Assembly (NCBI GenBank): GCA_037954325.1
Contig: JBBMNZ010000015.1
Location: 10,060,501-10,124,500, forward strand
DNA from: Fistularia commersonii
Lineage: Eukaryota; Chordata; Actinopteri; Syngnathiformes; Fistulariidae
Direction of reading: 5' to 3'
Length of the DNA: 64,000 nt
Each line of letters starts with the position of its first letter. Positions within the stretch are counted from its first letter, which is position 1. Shown one piece after another: positions 11,743 to 24,530 of this stretch. A program made the position numbers and the translations under genes. The notes below the pieces were generated by a model, which was not told the origin of the DNA, did no database searches, and saw only the letters and a program-made list of their open reading frames with translations.

Positions 11743-12333
11743 AAGGGGGGGGGCGACACTGGATTCGCCGCAGTGTTGTTTTCCCTCCGCCGTCACGTTT
11801 TTCAAAGCCGTACATAAATCGATAGGTCACAGTTTAGAGAACAGATTGGCCTCCAATATCACCTTACACAACGGCACACAAAGGGGGATAATGGAGATGC
11901 TTTGTTGGGACTGAGTCTTATGGGATTTGTACAAATGGAACGAGTAAACAACTAGATAGGGACATTTTGTAATCTTTTTTTTCGAATGTAAGAGAACTAT
12001 ATGTGCATATTCAAACATTTCCAAATGATGTCTGTAATGTTTCTTGGTTTGAGAAATGTACCGTGTGTACAAGAACGATCAGTGGGACGTTAGAACGGGT
12101 GTATGCTTTAATGGCAGAGCATATTCCAGAGTGAGAATAAGAAGAAGAAGAAGAAGCCCAAATATCGGTTGAAGGATAACGCTTATATAGTATACGTATC
12201 GTCAACATTAAAGGCTCAACATTAAAGGATCAACATTATGACATCAACATTCAGGCAACAATATATTCCTATGGAATATTACAATGTCAACCTCTAATTC
12301 CACCCAGGAAGTTTAGCAGTTAATTCATCTAAA
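10764..12333. other. Noncoding stretch with GC-rich block
   Basis: It contains an A28 run (10855-10882), a CpG-rich block at about 11020-11680 and a (TG)14 microsatellite (11715-11742). A 198-codon open frame at 10988-11584 lies in the GC-rich block and shows no domain, signal peptide or homology that I recognise, so I treat it as chance. Confidence 0.5.
11715..11742. repeat. (TG)14 microsatellite
   Basis: Uninterrupted TG run followed shortly by a G9 run. Confidence 0.96.
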
Positions 12334-12775
12334 GCGGAAGGGTGGCACAGTGGTTAGCGTCTCACAGCAAGAAGCCGGTAGAACGGTCGCAGATCTCTAC
12401 GTGATGTCCGACGAATGGTTATATTTCTTTATACACATTCAGATCTGCAAGCAGCCAAACATCAGCAAAGTGTGACCGCTGCATTTAACCAAAACCATGA
12501 GCAGGAGGCGCCGGGGGAGCAGTTTGGAGTTTAGTGTCTTGCTCGAGAAGGCTTGGATGGGCTATGAGGAACGTGGGAATCGAACCGGGAATGTTTGATT
12601 GCAAGGACGCCCCAATGGTCGTATGTTTCGAAATGACATGGATACGAGAGAGCGAATGCCGACCGGCAAAGGGTTGAACCCCGCCTTTTGCCCAATGACA
12701 GTTGGGTCAGGCTCCAACGCTCCGTTCAACCCCGATTGCATGCTAACTAGTACAGATAATGAATGAATGAAAGAC
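12334..12775 (+). repeat. SINE-like teleost dispersed repeat, interrupted
   Basis: It starts with gggtggcacagtggttagcg and ctcacagcaagaag, the usual head of a very common fish repeat that resembles a tRNA-derived pol III promoter. It ends with 'cgccttttgcccaatgacag', 'ggctccaacgc' and gaatgaatgaatg. A middle part (about 12455-12600: 'agtttagtgtcttgctcgag', gggaatcgaaccggga) looks like a second dispersed repeat inserted or joined to it. Class and exact limits are uncertain. Confidence 0.65.
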
Positions 12776-15700
12776 TGTTCACCTTCGTCTAATAGTCATA
12801 ATGCATCACATTTATTTGTACTGAAAACTGTCAGATCTCCTGCACGTCTGCAAAAACGTGCCTGTTTTTCTTTCAGCAAAGAAAAACACTGAATAACAGA
12901 AAGAAGAAAAAAAAAACATCACTTTTAATAGATGATCAAAAATTTCAAGAAGGGATTTGTAAGCAGTTACAAGAGAATACCCAGGAATGCGTTGGGCGTT
13001 TTTCCACAACGTTGAGAGAACAATCCGCCATAAAACCGGCCACGGAGTTGAGCCGAGGACTGAGAGTCTTCCTGACGGGAGGCAGAATAAAGGACTCAGG
13101 AGTGAAGACTGTGACGGAAATAAGGATTTGTGCAGGAAGTGAGCGTAGGAACTCCCCGGAGCTGGTTTATTCATTTGTCAGATGCGCTCGCCGTCGGCTG
13201 TGTGTGTGTGTGCTGACTCCCGGCCAGCGATAGTAAAAGAGCTCGAGTACAGTCTGTGTTTCAGTCCAGAGCCCTTCGATGTTCCCACCAAGAATGCGTA
13301 GAAAAACAACAACTACGAAAAAAAAAAAAAAAAAAAAAAAGTTTCGTCTGCGAGGCGAGGTCGGGGAGCTGCTGCCCCGCGATCCCCTGCTGGCGGAGGC
13401 TCGCCACTGCAGCCCCGCGGATAAAGTATTTCGAGATCAAAAAAAAAAAAAAAAAAAAAAGAAAGAAACAGCATCAATGAAAGAGCAGGTTGACAAAAAT
13501 AAAAATAAAAAATTTATGTGAAAAGTCATTCGTTCACTTTCTATGAAAGTGGCGTGCAACCAGTCACGTGGTATAGAGACGCATGCATCTGGGCTTTTAA
13601 GGGGCTTTTTTTGTCATGAAATTGGCCCTGTAATTAGATAATGTTGCAATAAACTAGCTTAAGTTTGCATAAAATTGATGAAATCCATTTCCCAGATTTG
13701 GAGATTTATCTGGTGAGAAGCTGCTGCATTTCATTTTCTCCAATTTTCTCTGCGCTGGAGTTTTCTTATGTTTCTTTTGCCCGCAGCAAGGCGGACGAAA
13801 AAATGCTCCAATTAAATAGACAACTAAAGAGCGGGACAACATGAACTCTGAATGAAAACTATTGCAGAGTTGTCAAAACAATAGCCTGTAATTAAACAAA
13901 AAAATGTGAAAAATGTCAAAAGAAACTTGTCTAAAATATTTGCTTTAGAAAGGCCAAAATTACCTAAAACTCTGGCTTGTAGAGACTTTTCCAACAGACA
14001 GGTGGAAACGATCTGGACTCGCCATAACAGACGATTCATCTGGAAAAAATAATCTATCAGCACACCTCCAAAGCGGCTGTTCCTCGTGACAAAATTTTGA
14101 CTGAAAATACAGGAAAGACTGCCTGGAGCTGGCGTGGGGAGTCACAAATAACTTCTAATTAGCACGAATTCACCGTGAAACAATTACAAGAATCTCATTT
14201 CCTCAAAAATTACAGCCGCCGCCGTTCCGGGGGGGGGGGTTTATCAAGCGAACTCTGCCTTTCCACCCAGGATGGACGCGCAAGTTGCAATTTAAAGCGT
14301 GATAGAAGCTCCTCACCTTTCATTCGACGGCTAAAACCCCAAAATATAAAGCCTTGTGGCCGAAAGATGCTGGCGTCCTGTAATTATCCCCCCCCAAAAA
14401 ATACACTTTGATGCGGAGTGATGTCTATATAAGTGCTATTGCTTTAAAAAAACATTTTGTTTTCTCCAAAAGGATATTTGCGGATGTGTTTTGAATTGAC
14501 TCCCCCCCCCCCCCCCTTTGTGTCTGGACAGAGATATAGGAGGTTAATACTGCAGAGTTCATTCAGTGTGTGTGTGTGTGTGTGTGACACACTTGTGTGA
14601 AAATGAAAAGCCCTCCGGTGACTGCGGCCGCCACAACTAGCTCTCCTCGATACACACTTACACACTCTCGCCGTTAGCGAGCGCGCGGTGTTTTGTGGCT
14701 CGTAGTTTTCCCGTCTACGTGGAGACAAAGACTCGATCGCCCTCCTCGACAGGGATTTAGATATGAACCAGAATTAAACTGCCTTGGAAGTGCCTGTTTA
14801 ATTCGGGTCCGGGAAAGAAACTATTAGAGCGATAACCTTTGGGGTTTTTCATTTGAATTAATGTCCGTGGGTAAATGAGGTAACGCAATACCGGCCGCCT
14901 GATAAGGAGCCGTTTATTTGAATCAGCCGCAGACGGCGGCTCTCGGACCCTTTGGTCTCGGAGACAGCGACGGGGGCGGAGAAAAAAAAAAAAAGGCACT
15001 TAAATCCAAATATCAATCAGCATCGCTGTAATAAAGTCATTATGAACCTGATGATTTGCTCGTTTCAGATTTATAACACGCTTTGTTTAGGGTTTGGGAT
15101 GTAAACAGGGATTTTTATTTTTATTAAAATGATATTAAACACACACAGCGGAGGGGAGGACGTTGTCTCGATGCTTTGGGGGGGAATATCGTCACCGGAT
15201 TGGTTCGATTCAGGAAAGCGATGAAATCGTACGATCGCTTTGTTTACGCCGCAGGCGGCTAAAGCTAATGCGTGGGATTCTCCAGTTAACTGTAAAAACA
15301 AAGCCGACTCAATTGAGGATGTTCGCCGGAAACTAGCGAATAAAAAACACGTCTGTCACGGAGACTTTAAATGTGCACTTTAAGGACTGCTTTCAAATGC
15401 AGCGCCAAGTAATTGCCGGGTTTGTTTTTTTATTTTCTTTTTTGTTGCCACGGGTGCTCAACCTTAGTGCGTTTGATGCAAAGTCAAACCAAAACTAGCC
15501 CTCCCTCATTGCTTTTTTTTTTTTTTTTTTTTTTTTAGGGGGGGGGGTTACGGTTTTTGGTGTTGCCATGGTCACAGCAAACACCAATAAAAGCCGCGTA
15601 GGGCATGTCACGACCGACACGTGAGTTTTGATATATTTATATATAGCCTTTCGGTTCACGGCGAGCTAAAAAAAAAACATCATTAGAATAACAATCGTGT

Positions 15701-16692
15701 ACCTGCATAGTGAAAGACGGCCGGTGTGATGTGCCAAGAGTACGACGAGATCGGGAGCTAATCCTCGTGAAATTACCTGATAGGCCAGGTGTGCCGCTCG
15801 CATTTGGAAATGATGGGGTGGAAATGATTTTTTTTTTAACGCAGCGAACATCAGTTTGAAACCTGCAGATCCAGAACGGGAGGTGACACGCGAGGGAATA
15901 GGCACAGCGTGACAAAACAGGAAGCGGCGTCCAAATATTCTGAAACGCCGACATGGCTGGAAAGCAGTTATTGCAAAACCAGCTAACTGACACATTAATG
16001 ACATTTTACAAACCGGGACGATTTGCCCGTCACGTTCAGATATTAACATGTTTTTCTATCCGCGTAGAGCCGCATGCAGTCGTGCACTTCGCGTGAACCG
16101 TGACCTTCCAGACTCGTGCATGGAACCCCCCCCCTCCGCCCCGCTCACCGGCACGGCGGCCTCGATTTAACTCCCGTTCACCTCACACACACACACTAGT
16201 ATGAAGAGACGGCGGCGTTCCAGAGGGCATCGGTGTTTACCTGCCCGCCGCAGCGGATTCCTCAGACGGCAAGGTGCCTGCGTGTCTACTGTCTGCAGCA
16301 CAGACATTCTTAGCCCGCTATCACTGAACAACGCTTTGAACAAAGACGCTGAAAGGCCATTTTGAGGCGGGACTGCGAGCGGAGGGGAGGGAGGGGGGGG
16401 CGAAGTGGCCCCTAAAACGATTCCCTATCGTCAGCGAGGCCAGATGAAGTGCAAAGGGTAAGAACGGGGCCGGGATTACTCGGGGTTCGCCCCGGGATTT
16501 GCTGAATCACGAAGGTGGTTATCAGCGGGATGTGTCGCCATGGTAACTCGTACCGGAGCCCGAAAGTGTTACAGAGCGTGTTCAGATGGAGACCACTGAT
16601 AAAAACGTGAAGTCATCATCGCTCTGACTAATCAATTCCCTTGGAAACTTTACATCACCGTTCCTGGACGTCAATGCACGGATATCACTTGT

Positions 16693-16694
<2 letters not shown>

Positions 16695-16724
<30 letters not shown>
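16695..16724. repeat. (AC)15 microsatellite
   Basis: Uninterrupted AC run of 30 bases. Confidence 0.96.
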
Positions 16725-16726
<2 letters not shown>

Positions 16727-17666
16727 CTCCCTTGACGCCGGCCGCCACCTCTTTGTTTTTCTGGATCCAACTGACAAAACTTCTTCAATGGTGATTTCAT
16801 TTCACCTTAAAGCCTTTATGTGTTGTTTTAAAGAAACGCGCCGACTTCTCCGGAAATTCAACCCCTCGCAATGATCGCAACCGAAAAGAAACATCGATGT
16901 AGCGAAACGCACAACCTACGGGAAGCCGTGTGTTAGCCTGCAGCAGCCGATCGGGATTTGAACGGAAATAAACGGATCCAGATGATTCTCAATGAATGAC
17001 GTGACGATGACGAGCTTTCAAATCGAGCGTTTTTTTCGGAATGGAATTCGAGTCGCCCGTTTCGCAACGCGGTGAACCGACGGGTCACGGCACGAACACG
17101 AGCACTGGAATGTATATTCGATGACTTTTGACCAGAGGAGACGTGCACATTCCGTTCATCACGCGGTGCTGAACGGCGGTGGCGGACGCCCGGATAAGGG
17201 GAAGGTCGTAGGCGGATATAACCTAAGGACTATATCTTTGCCTTGTGTATTTTTTCAATTTTTTTTTTTTTTTTAATTTGCACCTCATATATCATGTCAC
17301 ACGACATAAGACGCAGCATCTAGCTATTACGATTATTAGATCTTTATCGTGATATCGATGAGCGATGAACTTGAGCTGTTGATAGTAGAGCCATCACACC
17401 TGGAGTGTTTGGCATTTTTGAATTAAGCGACAGTTTTGTTGTTTTTCCTGTCTATATATTAGTTCTAGTTGAGTGAGTGTTTACCGCTGGTCAGCGGCTG
17501 AGGCTCCGCCCCCTTCAATGTGAACCTGGTTCACTCAGCAGGTTGATAACCACCTTTGTGTTACTAATCAGCCGGTGCGATTGTTTGGTTTAGTCAAGCA
17601 AGATCCTGGATATGATGGACTTGCTTTTGTGATACAAGGCCCAGGTGTTGAGTGTCTGTACACGTT

Positions 17667-17692
17667 TGTGTGTGTGTGTGTGTGTGTGTGTG
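17667..17692. repeat. (TG)13 microsatellite
   Basis: Uninterrupted TG run; first of three TG arrays within about 520 bases. Confidence 0.96.
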
Positions 17693-17846
17693 CGCACATG
17701 CACGTTCCAGTCTGGTGGACACCGATCTGAGCCCAAAAATGCACACTCTCTGCTGTTTTTTGCGTTTCCTATTCAGTCCCATCCCAAGCAAATAGGAACT
17801 CACTGTTCGCTAGTTAAAATTTCTCAGCAACTTGCACAGCAGCGGT

Positions 17847-17848
<2 letters not shown>

Positions 17849-17884
<36 letters not shown>
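17849..17884. repeat. (GT)18 microsatellite
   Basis: Uninterrupted GT run of 36 bases. Confidence 0.96.
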
Positions 17885-17886
<2 letters not shown>

Positions 17887-18158
17887 GCGCGCACGCGGCC
17901 GCAATCGGGAGATGAAGCGACTTCAAAGCGGCGTGGCAGCATTCTCTCAACCCAGCGTGTTTACACTGCTCAGCGGAGTCTGCATTCCTCTGTCTCATTT
18001 TTCCATGACATTCCAGAAGGAGCTCGGCGCTCCTGGCCGGGCGCCCGCTCCTCGGCGACGTTTGACCCCGTCCCGTCGCACCCTTCCCCGCCTATATCCA
18101 ACGTACATGCATGTGCACGCTCGGCCATTAAACCGAGACGGGACCCGGGCGGGAAAAG

Positions 18159-18184
18159 GTGTGTGTGTGTGTGTGTGTGTGTGT
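18159..18184. repeat. (GT)13 microsatellite
   Basis: Uninterrupted GT run of 26 bases in GC-rich surroundings. Confidence 0.96.
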
Positions 18185-21100
18185 CGTGGCGCGGCGGGAG
18201 GGCGGCTCGCTAGCCCCGCTCCCACCCTCGTCCCCGCTCGCCCTCCCCTTTATATTTTCAGGTGGATATCCAGAAACCGCGAATGTCGACCCCGCGTCTC
18301 ACCGACACGGGATAGAAACATCTGCGCCGGTTTGTCTTGAAAAGCTCTCAGCACATTCCCTGACCGTAAATCAGGTCGCTTCAGCGCCTGCCTCGGAGCC
18401 AAAAGTGGAATAAAGCGGCGCAAAAGAAAACAATTACGCTGCCAATTACAAGGTGTGTTTTGCGACAGTGCGAGCGGCCCCTCGGCGGAGACGGGCGCTT
18501 TCCGGGACCGTTTACCGTCCGGGAGGGGGGGGGGGGGAGTGGGGGGTCGGGGGTTGCTAAGGGACGCGAGGAGTGTTTGTCTTCCCGCCCGGCGCTGAAA
18601 ATAACAGAAAAGCCCTCAATTTAGCCGTTGCGTTGTTGTGTTTTCGCCTCCGTGACTGCGTTTCTCCGGCCGATTTTCGGGACTCCCCCCTCCGCCGAGT
18701 CCCGAGCAGTGAGATGGCGGCAAACGGTGACTTTTGCGGAGAAATATGTTATTTTTCCACCGTATCCTCCCTCCTCGTATTAAATTAGAGATCTTCCATG
18801 ACCGAGTAGTAGGTAATGACAAGTGCGTGGCTAAAAAAAAAAAAAAAAAATCTGACGGAAGGGCTTTCTTTTACTTCCAAATCTTAAAGTCCTCCCCAGA
18901 TGTGATAGAAGAGAATCCCGATTTCGCGGACGGGGGTCGAGTCAATACCCGTCTTTTTGCTTTTGTTGACTTCCCGGGGGAAATAAAGAGTCGGTCGTGA
19001 ACATGCAAGCGGGTGACTTGTTAGTACGGAATGTTTCGCGGCGTTTCGCTCGCTCGCTGACAGATGTTAGACGAATCACCGCGAAGAAAGAGGAAGTCAG
19101 TAGGTTAAGTCTTTTCTGTCTGTCATTTACCGGGAGCAGATGGGAGGATGGGGGATGCCTCGGAGGGCATTTCGGAAAACTGATTTATAGCGTAAACCCA
19201 ATAAACCAAAAAAAAAAAAGAAGAGAAAAATGGCAGCGCTGCAGGATAAGTCCACCGGCGAGCAGCAAACAGGTGAAACGAATAGCTTTCTTTTACAAAG
19301 TTGCAAACTCGAAACCGTCCTCCCGCGGTGTCGCAAATAAAGTTATGCGTTCGGAGCTGGAATGGGTCCCGTCGTGCAATAAACTGGGAAAATAAAAGAA
19401 ATCCTCGCCGTCCAGCCTTTGTTCGAGGGGCGTAAAGACGCCACCTGTCTGCTGTTAAATGGAACCCAGCGGCGGCGAGGATGCGGGAAGAGCGCCGCGT
19501 CCATGGAAATGTCCGTAGAGGCCGAACCGGGACGGCGTGTAAAGCTGCCCGAAATGACCTTTTTCGCCAGCAGACGGTTGTAAAACGGGGGGGACAAACC
19601 CTTTTCTGTTTTCCTCAGCGAAAAAAACACCCCGCTTGTCCCTTTTAACTATCGGGATTTGATTTGAAAACGTTTTAAGAGAGCCACAAGATAATCAACA
19701 GAGAACTGATTTACTGATTTATCACCCTTCCAGTGGCTGACGAGGTTAGCGCCTCGGGTCTGGAGTATTTTGCGCTGGCGCTGCCTCCGCATATCGTTGT
19801 TCGCCAGGAACAACGGTTCCTCATTGTTTTCGTTTCCCCATGCCGATGTCTGATTTGAAGTAAATAACGCCGATAATAATAATAATAATTCTGACAAAAA
19901 AAAAACGAACGTGATTGTTCTTCGGTGTTCTTCAGCCTGATCCCGGCTTCTCGGCCAGTGTCTGCAGGGATCGGTTCCAGTCCGATGCCGCCCGGCTCCC
20001 CGGGTTCGGGATAAAAAGTCCCGACGCCGGAATGTGACGACCGAATGCGGAACTCGCATTCGGCTTGTAATTGAGACATGCGTTCATTGATCAAAACGCC
20101 TCCGGCAACCGACCGCTAAAGCAGACCGCCGTCTAAAAACAAACAAACAAACAAACTGTCGGGGGGGGGAAAAAAAAAAGCGTCCGTCCAAACCAGCGAG
20201 CATACGTTTTCAGCCAAAACCGTTTTTTTTTTTTTTTTCTTTTTAAGAACTCTCGTTGCCATTTATGTTTCGCTTCAGAGTCCCGGCATTTTCAAAAAAA
20301 AAAAAAAAAAGCCTGCGGACGAGGCGAGTCTTTATGACCTGCCAAATCACCGAAAAAGAAGTAAACAGCTTCATAAACGTCCAAACTGTCTGATTTGGGC
20401 CTCGTAACTGTGACCGGTTTGCGGTTCCTCCCGTCCCCCCCCCCCCCCCCCCCCGTGTGCGAAATAGACACCGGTGTGATTATTTCATAGTTTATATGCT
20501 AATTGTGTCATTAAGAAATGAAGATGGGCGGCGGCAGGTTTTGGACTCATGGTTCATATTAGCCGCGTAGCAAACAGCACTTCATTCATCCAGCCCGCGT
20601 CCGCCGCCCCCATCCATCTTGTTGTCTCCGCTCGCATTCCCTGCTCTTCCCATGACTCCTTTTTTTCTATTTAATGATATAACATTATATCAAATTACAG
20701 TATCCCTGCGAGAAAGCAGCAAAGCCAAATTGCAGTCAACAAATCATTCAGACTCGCCGGATTGAAGGGCTCTAGCCTCAAGTGAACCCGCCGATAATTG
20801 AACATTAAATCGCTGCGGCGTAAATCTCCCTTTTTTCCCCCGAAAATGTTATTTCAGACCCCTGCGGAAAAAAAATAACCCCTCTTGAGGTGTCCTCTTT
20901 AGGATACACCCTATAGGTGAACACCCTTCCTCGCTCGCCCCGGCTAATCTCTTCCCGCATAGCTGACCCTGAAATTTCCATCCCCTCAAAGTGACTGACA
21001 AGGTGAAAAGTGTGAGTTTTCTCTCTCGACGGGCGCCGCGGAACCCGAGAGAGCCGGCGGAGCCGCCCCGCGGGCCGGGGAAGGGCCGGGGAAGGGCCGC

Positions 21101-21377
21101 AGGAAGCCTGGTAGGACATGTGGACGCGGCCCCCGTGTCCACGGGGGGAAGAGGGATCAGTGCAATACCAACAAACCGCCGGGTTACCAGGCTGCCGGCT
21201 TGTTATGACAGGGAAGTGCTGTGTTTATGTTTAACTCGGAGCTTTGAAATGTATAGCCGCCGCACCGGCCCCAGGCTGACGGAGCGGTCCGAGGCACCGG
21301 CGGCGTGCGATCGGGTGCGCGGTGAGACGGGGTGACCCGTGCGCGGACTCGCTGTTTCCCCCACCAATTTGCAGACC

Positions 21378-22112
21378 ATAACAAACATGAATGAACAGGT
21401 CTATTTTCATACATTAAGCACACTGCGTTATAAAGCGTATGATGAAATATAGGGTATATAAAGTGAAACAAAACAGTCGAACTTTATCCAACTCATTCGC
21501 TGGTTCGATAACCCGCTGTTCAGTTTTGTCCTCTAAACGTAGCCATCTTGTTTTGTTCCCTGGGAAACTCTATTTGGTCTTCTTCACTCATCTACTTGCC
21601 TCCTCCACTTCCGTACCATTGATTCATTAACATTGAATTCTTTCACGGCTGCTCTATTCCCATCATCTACTGCGTGACTGATCGCCTTGAGTTTGAATTC
21701 CTCTTGGTAAGCACGTCTATTAACCGGTGCCATTTTTGGGGGTCCTGATACACAGAAATGTACAGTAATATTATGTTGAAGCACAGTACGTACCGTTTTA
21801 TCAGTTTAGCGTTGCCAGATGTAGTGGACACCTGAAGTTATTGTGCGGTGGGAACAACGCTGTATTCCAGCTCTCCATAAGTAGTTAGCTTATCTGACGT
21901 TGCAACCCGTATTCAACCAAGGGCCGACTTTACGACGACGTCCCCGTTTCAGGTGGGAACGGTCCGACGATCAAGTGCACTAAAACGTTTTGACCGATTT
22001 TTGAGTGCAGTGGGCCGCATAACATTGGTTGTAGGTCAGGAAGCACAACAAGAACCAGATTATAAGGTGTTTTGAGAAAATGTAAGGATTATAAGTGCGA
22101 AAAATACGGTAT
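21378..22112 (-). pseudogene. pogo-like DNA transposon with broken transposase N-terminus
   Basis: On the minus strand the element starts with accgtatttttcgcacttat (about 22112-22093), the terminus of fish pogo/Tigger-like transposons. A leader of about 370 bases follows, then a start codon at about 21733. The frame reads MAPVNRRAYQEEFKLKAISH, then GNRAAVKEF and NESMVRKWRRQ, a BrkDBD-type helix-turn-helix DNA-binding domain. It stops after VDE. A shifted frame continues with VKKTK, a stop, then GNKTRWLRLED, so the gene is broken by a frameshift and stop. The catalytic DDE part is absent. The far end, near 21380-21440, resembles the element's 3' tail (tgtatgaaaatagacctgtt). Confidence 0.75.
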
Positions 22113-23454
22113 TTTATAACTCTGTCCTGCCACTTTTGCAGGGAATTCATTTTTGTGTGAGCCTGGGGCGGCGGGGGCCGGGGAAGATCTTCCCCCCAAA
22201 AAATTGGCTGATTGTCTTAAACATTTTTTTTGCCTCAGTGAAATGAGTTCTTAGCCAACGGTTGCAGGACAGCTTGTTAAATCCCTCTGAAAACCGAACA
22301 CCGTCGAGCATGACTGACCGTTCAAAAAACAGAAGAGGCGACGGGTCAATAAAACCTTTCTCTGATCGATTTCATCCGTGGCGATGGCAAAAAAATGTCA
22401 GGTTATGAAATGAGGGGATTTTTTGCACTTAAAAAGCTCATTATTTCCCAAACTCTGCTTTTCTTACTCCCCCCGCCCTACTGCGTGCACCGGCCGAACT
22501 GTGGGTGCACCCCAAACCCGGCGCTCTTCCCTAATTGTCGGTTTGGAGTCTGCACCGAAAGCACTTCGTCCAATCAGCAGGAACTGTCATTTCTTATCGG
22601 GGTGTTTCTACTTATCGCTGAAGAATAAAGTGAGACACCGTCGCTTTTTCTCAGCTCTCCCCGCCCCCGACTCACTTCACCTCTCGAGTACACCCATTCA
22701 GTCACGGAGCGCAATTTCTTTTGTTTTTCTAAAGTGCCTCCCCGGGCGAAGGGTTTTATATTCTTGCGGCGACGGAGGATATACACAGAATTAAAGTGTC
22801 ACCGTCGACGTCCTTTGCTCTGTGTTGCGGATGAAATAGACGTAACATCAAAACCCGCAGGCTTCCACGGCAAACGATAACTTAACCTTTCGAGTGAAGT
22901 AAAAATGGCCCCGGAACCGCTCTTGGATCTGGATGAGGTGAAGGCCGTGCGTGTCGGATGTGGTGTCTGGATCCTGCGGCGTCCCGTCCCACGCCTCCGT
23001 CCCTGCGATTGGACGGATGAAAAGCGACAGTGATGAACACAGTGCTTTATCCAGAGCCGAACGCTCCTGGCGAAAAAGAACAACCCAAAAAAAAAAAAAA
23101 AAAAGGAATCTCAGAATAGACGCGCAGCGCCTCGTCAATCTGCCGGCATTATTGGCATCGTAAAAATAACCTGGACTTCCACCGCGACCGGTTTAAAAAA
23201 AAAAAAGGGAGCCGACTGAAAAATGTGCCTTTTTAGACCTTCGGCTATTTTACTTTACAGTGAGTTCAAGCAGCACTAAGGAAAATAGAGACAAAAAGGA
23301 AAGAAGCCAGATGTGCTGCGGGGCATGAGCAACATGGGTCTGCTTTTGAGACAATAGTAGAGCAGGTAAATCGCAATTTATCTTTTTTTTTTTCTTTTGA
23401 ATGTTCCACCAGCATCTTTTGCAATTTCATTCAGCATCTATAGCGCCCATCCTG
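22113..23454. other. Noncoding stretch
   Basis: No gene seen. It holds A-runs near 23087-23104 and 23194-23206. Frames at 22423-22794 and 22848-23138 have no domain features. Confidence 0.5.
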
Positions 23455-23560
23455 CACTGCTTGGGCCTTTCCCCCGCTGTGATTGGGCGAGAGGCAGGTT
23501 CACCCCGGACTGGTCGCCAGGTGATAGCAGTGCAGGGCGACATATAGAGACATACAATCA
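23455..23560 (-). repeat. Dispersed repeat 3' fragment
   Basis: The text 'gattgggcgagaggcaggtt' and caccccggactggtcgcca is the reverse complement of the common 'tggcgacctgtccagggtg ... cgcctctcgccc' end of a fish interspersed repeat. It leads into the gacatacaa-type minisatellite at 23570-24530. Confidence 0.7.
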
Positions 23561-23714
23561 TTTGCCCTTTTTGATTCACATGTCATATAGCGAAATACAA
23601 CCGTTCACGCACTCATTCCTTCATCATATACATGGGTTTCCAATGAACCTCTTGCAGGTTTTTGGAAAGGCACAAATTGAACCAATGGATTGGAAATATT
23701 TAATGGCAATCAAT

Positions 23715-23925
23715 GCTTGACTGATTGTCGGACCGTTCCCACCTGGCATGAGGACGTTGTATTTAAGTCGGTCCTTGGTTGAATATGAGTTGCAACGTCA
23801 GACAATGTCAGCTAACTAATTATGGAGTTCTGGAGTACAACGTTGTTCCAACCTCACACTAACTTGAGGTGTCCGCTGTCGCTGGCAGCGATAAACCAAT
23901 CGGAGAACAATACGTAGTACGCTTA
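23715..23925 (+). mobile_element. pogo-like transposon leader fragment, second copy
   Basis: The sequence (gtcggaccgttcccacctg, ccttggttgaatatgagtt, gcaacgtcaga, gctaactaa) matches the leader of the element at 21378-22112 read in the opposite orientation. It stops before the transposase start and both ends are missing. Confidence 0.75.
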
Positions 23926-24010
23926 CCTCCGCCACCTTTTGTAATAATGGCAACCATTCACCCTCTCATTCATGTCAGGTAGAGGCATACGACATTTGCT
24001 CCCCCTAACA

Positions 24011-24276
24011 GATCATGTCAAGACATACAACATTTGCTCCCTCTTACAGATCATATCAAGACATACAACATTTGCTCCCTCTTACAGATCATGTCAAGAC
24101 ATACAACATTTGCTCCCTCTTACAGATCATATCAAGACATACAACATTTGCTCCCTCTTACAGATCATGTCAAGACATACAACATTTGCTCCCTCTTACA
24201 GATCATGTCAAGACATACAACATTTGCTCCCTCTTACAGATCATGTCAAGACATACAACATTCGCTCCCTCATTTC
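24011..24276. repeat. 38-bp tandem repeat, about 7 copies
   Basis: gatcat(g/a)tcaagacatac starts units at 24011, 24049, 24087, 24125, 24163, 24201 and 24239, exactly 38 bases apart. The sixth base of the unit alternates g, a, g, a, then g, g, g, hinting at a 76-bp dimer step. Because 38 is not a multiple of 3, all three forward frames stay open through the array, which explains the overlapping repetitive frames there; they are not genes. Confidence 0.97.
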
Positions 24277-24530
24277 CACGCCATATGGACATACAACCGT
24301 TCATTCCCGCATCATATACATGGGTCTCCAATGAACCTCCTGCATGTTTTTCGTGGCAGAAATTGAACCAACCGCTCTCTCATTCACACATCTGACAGAC
24401 ATGCAACCATTCACCCTCTCTTTCATGCCATGTCGAGGCATACAACATTCGCCCCTTCTTTTGGAGGTTACGTCAAGACATACAACATTTGCTCCCTCAT
24501 TTACACGTCATATACATGGGTCTCCAAGAC

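Larger units (their letters stand above)
12776..21377. other. Long noncoding stretch, presumed rnf43 5' intron
   Basis: No gene supported. Contents seen: A23 (13318-13340) and A22 (13439-13460) runs; T24 (15513-15536); (AC)15 (16695-16724); three TG arrays at 17667-17692, 17849-17884 and 18159-18184; an A run near 18832-18850; C20 (20435-20454); and GC-rich patches near 18000-18270 and 21010-21110. The open frames of 100-142 codons here run through VCVCV translation of the TG arrays or through GC-rich sequence and are not believable genes. Confidence 0.55.
23570..24530. repeat. Decayed catacaac-type minisatellite field
   Basis: Divergent units built on 'acatacaaccattcaccctc' recur across the segment. 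A longer phrase 'atatacatgggtctccaa' with tgaacctcctgcatg occurs at about 23627-23660, 24308-24345 and, in part, 24510-24530, showing a larger duplication. The field contains the homogeneous 38-bp array (24011-24276) and a pogo-like fragment (23715-23925). Confidence 0.75.

Noticed and set aside
23972..24395. Three overlapping repetitive open frames of 110-126 codons
   Set aside because: They are produced by a 38-bp tandem repeat that is open in all three frames.
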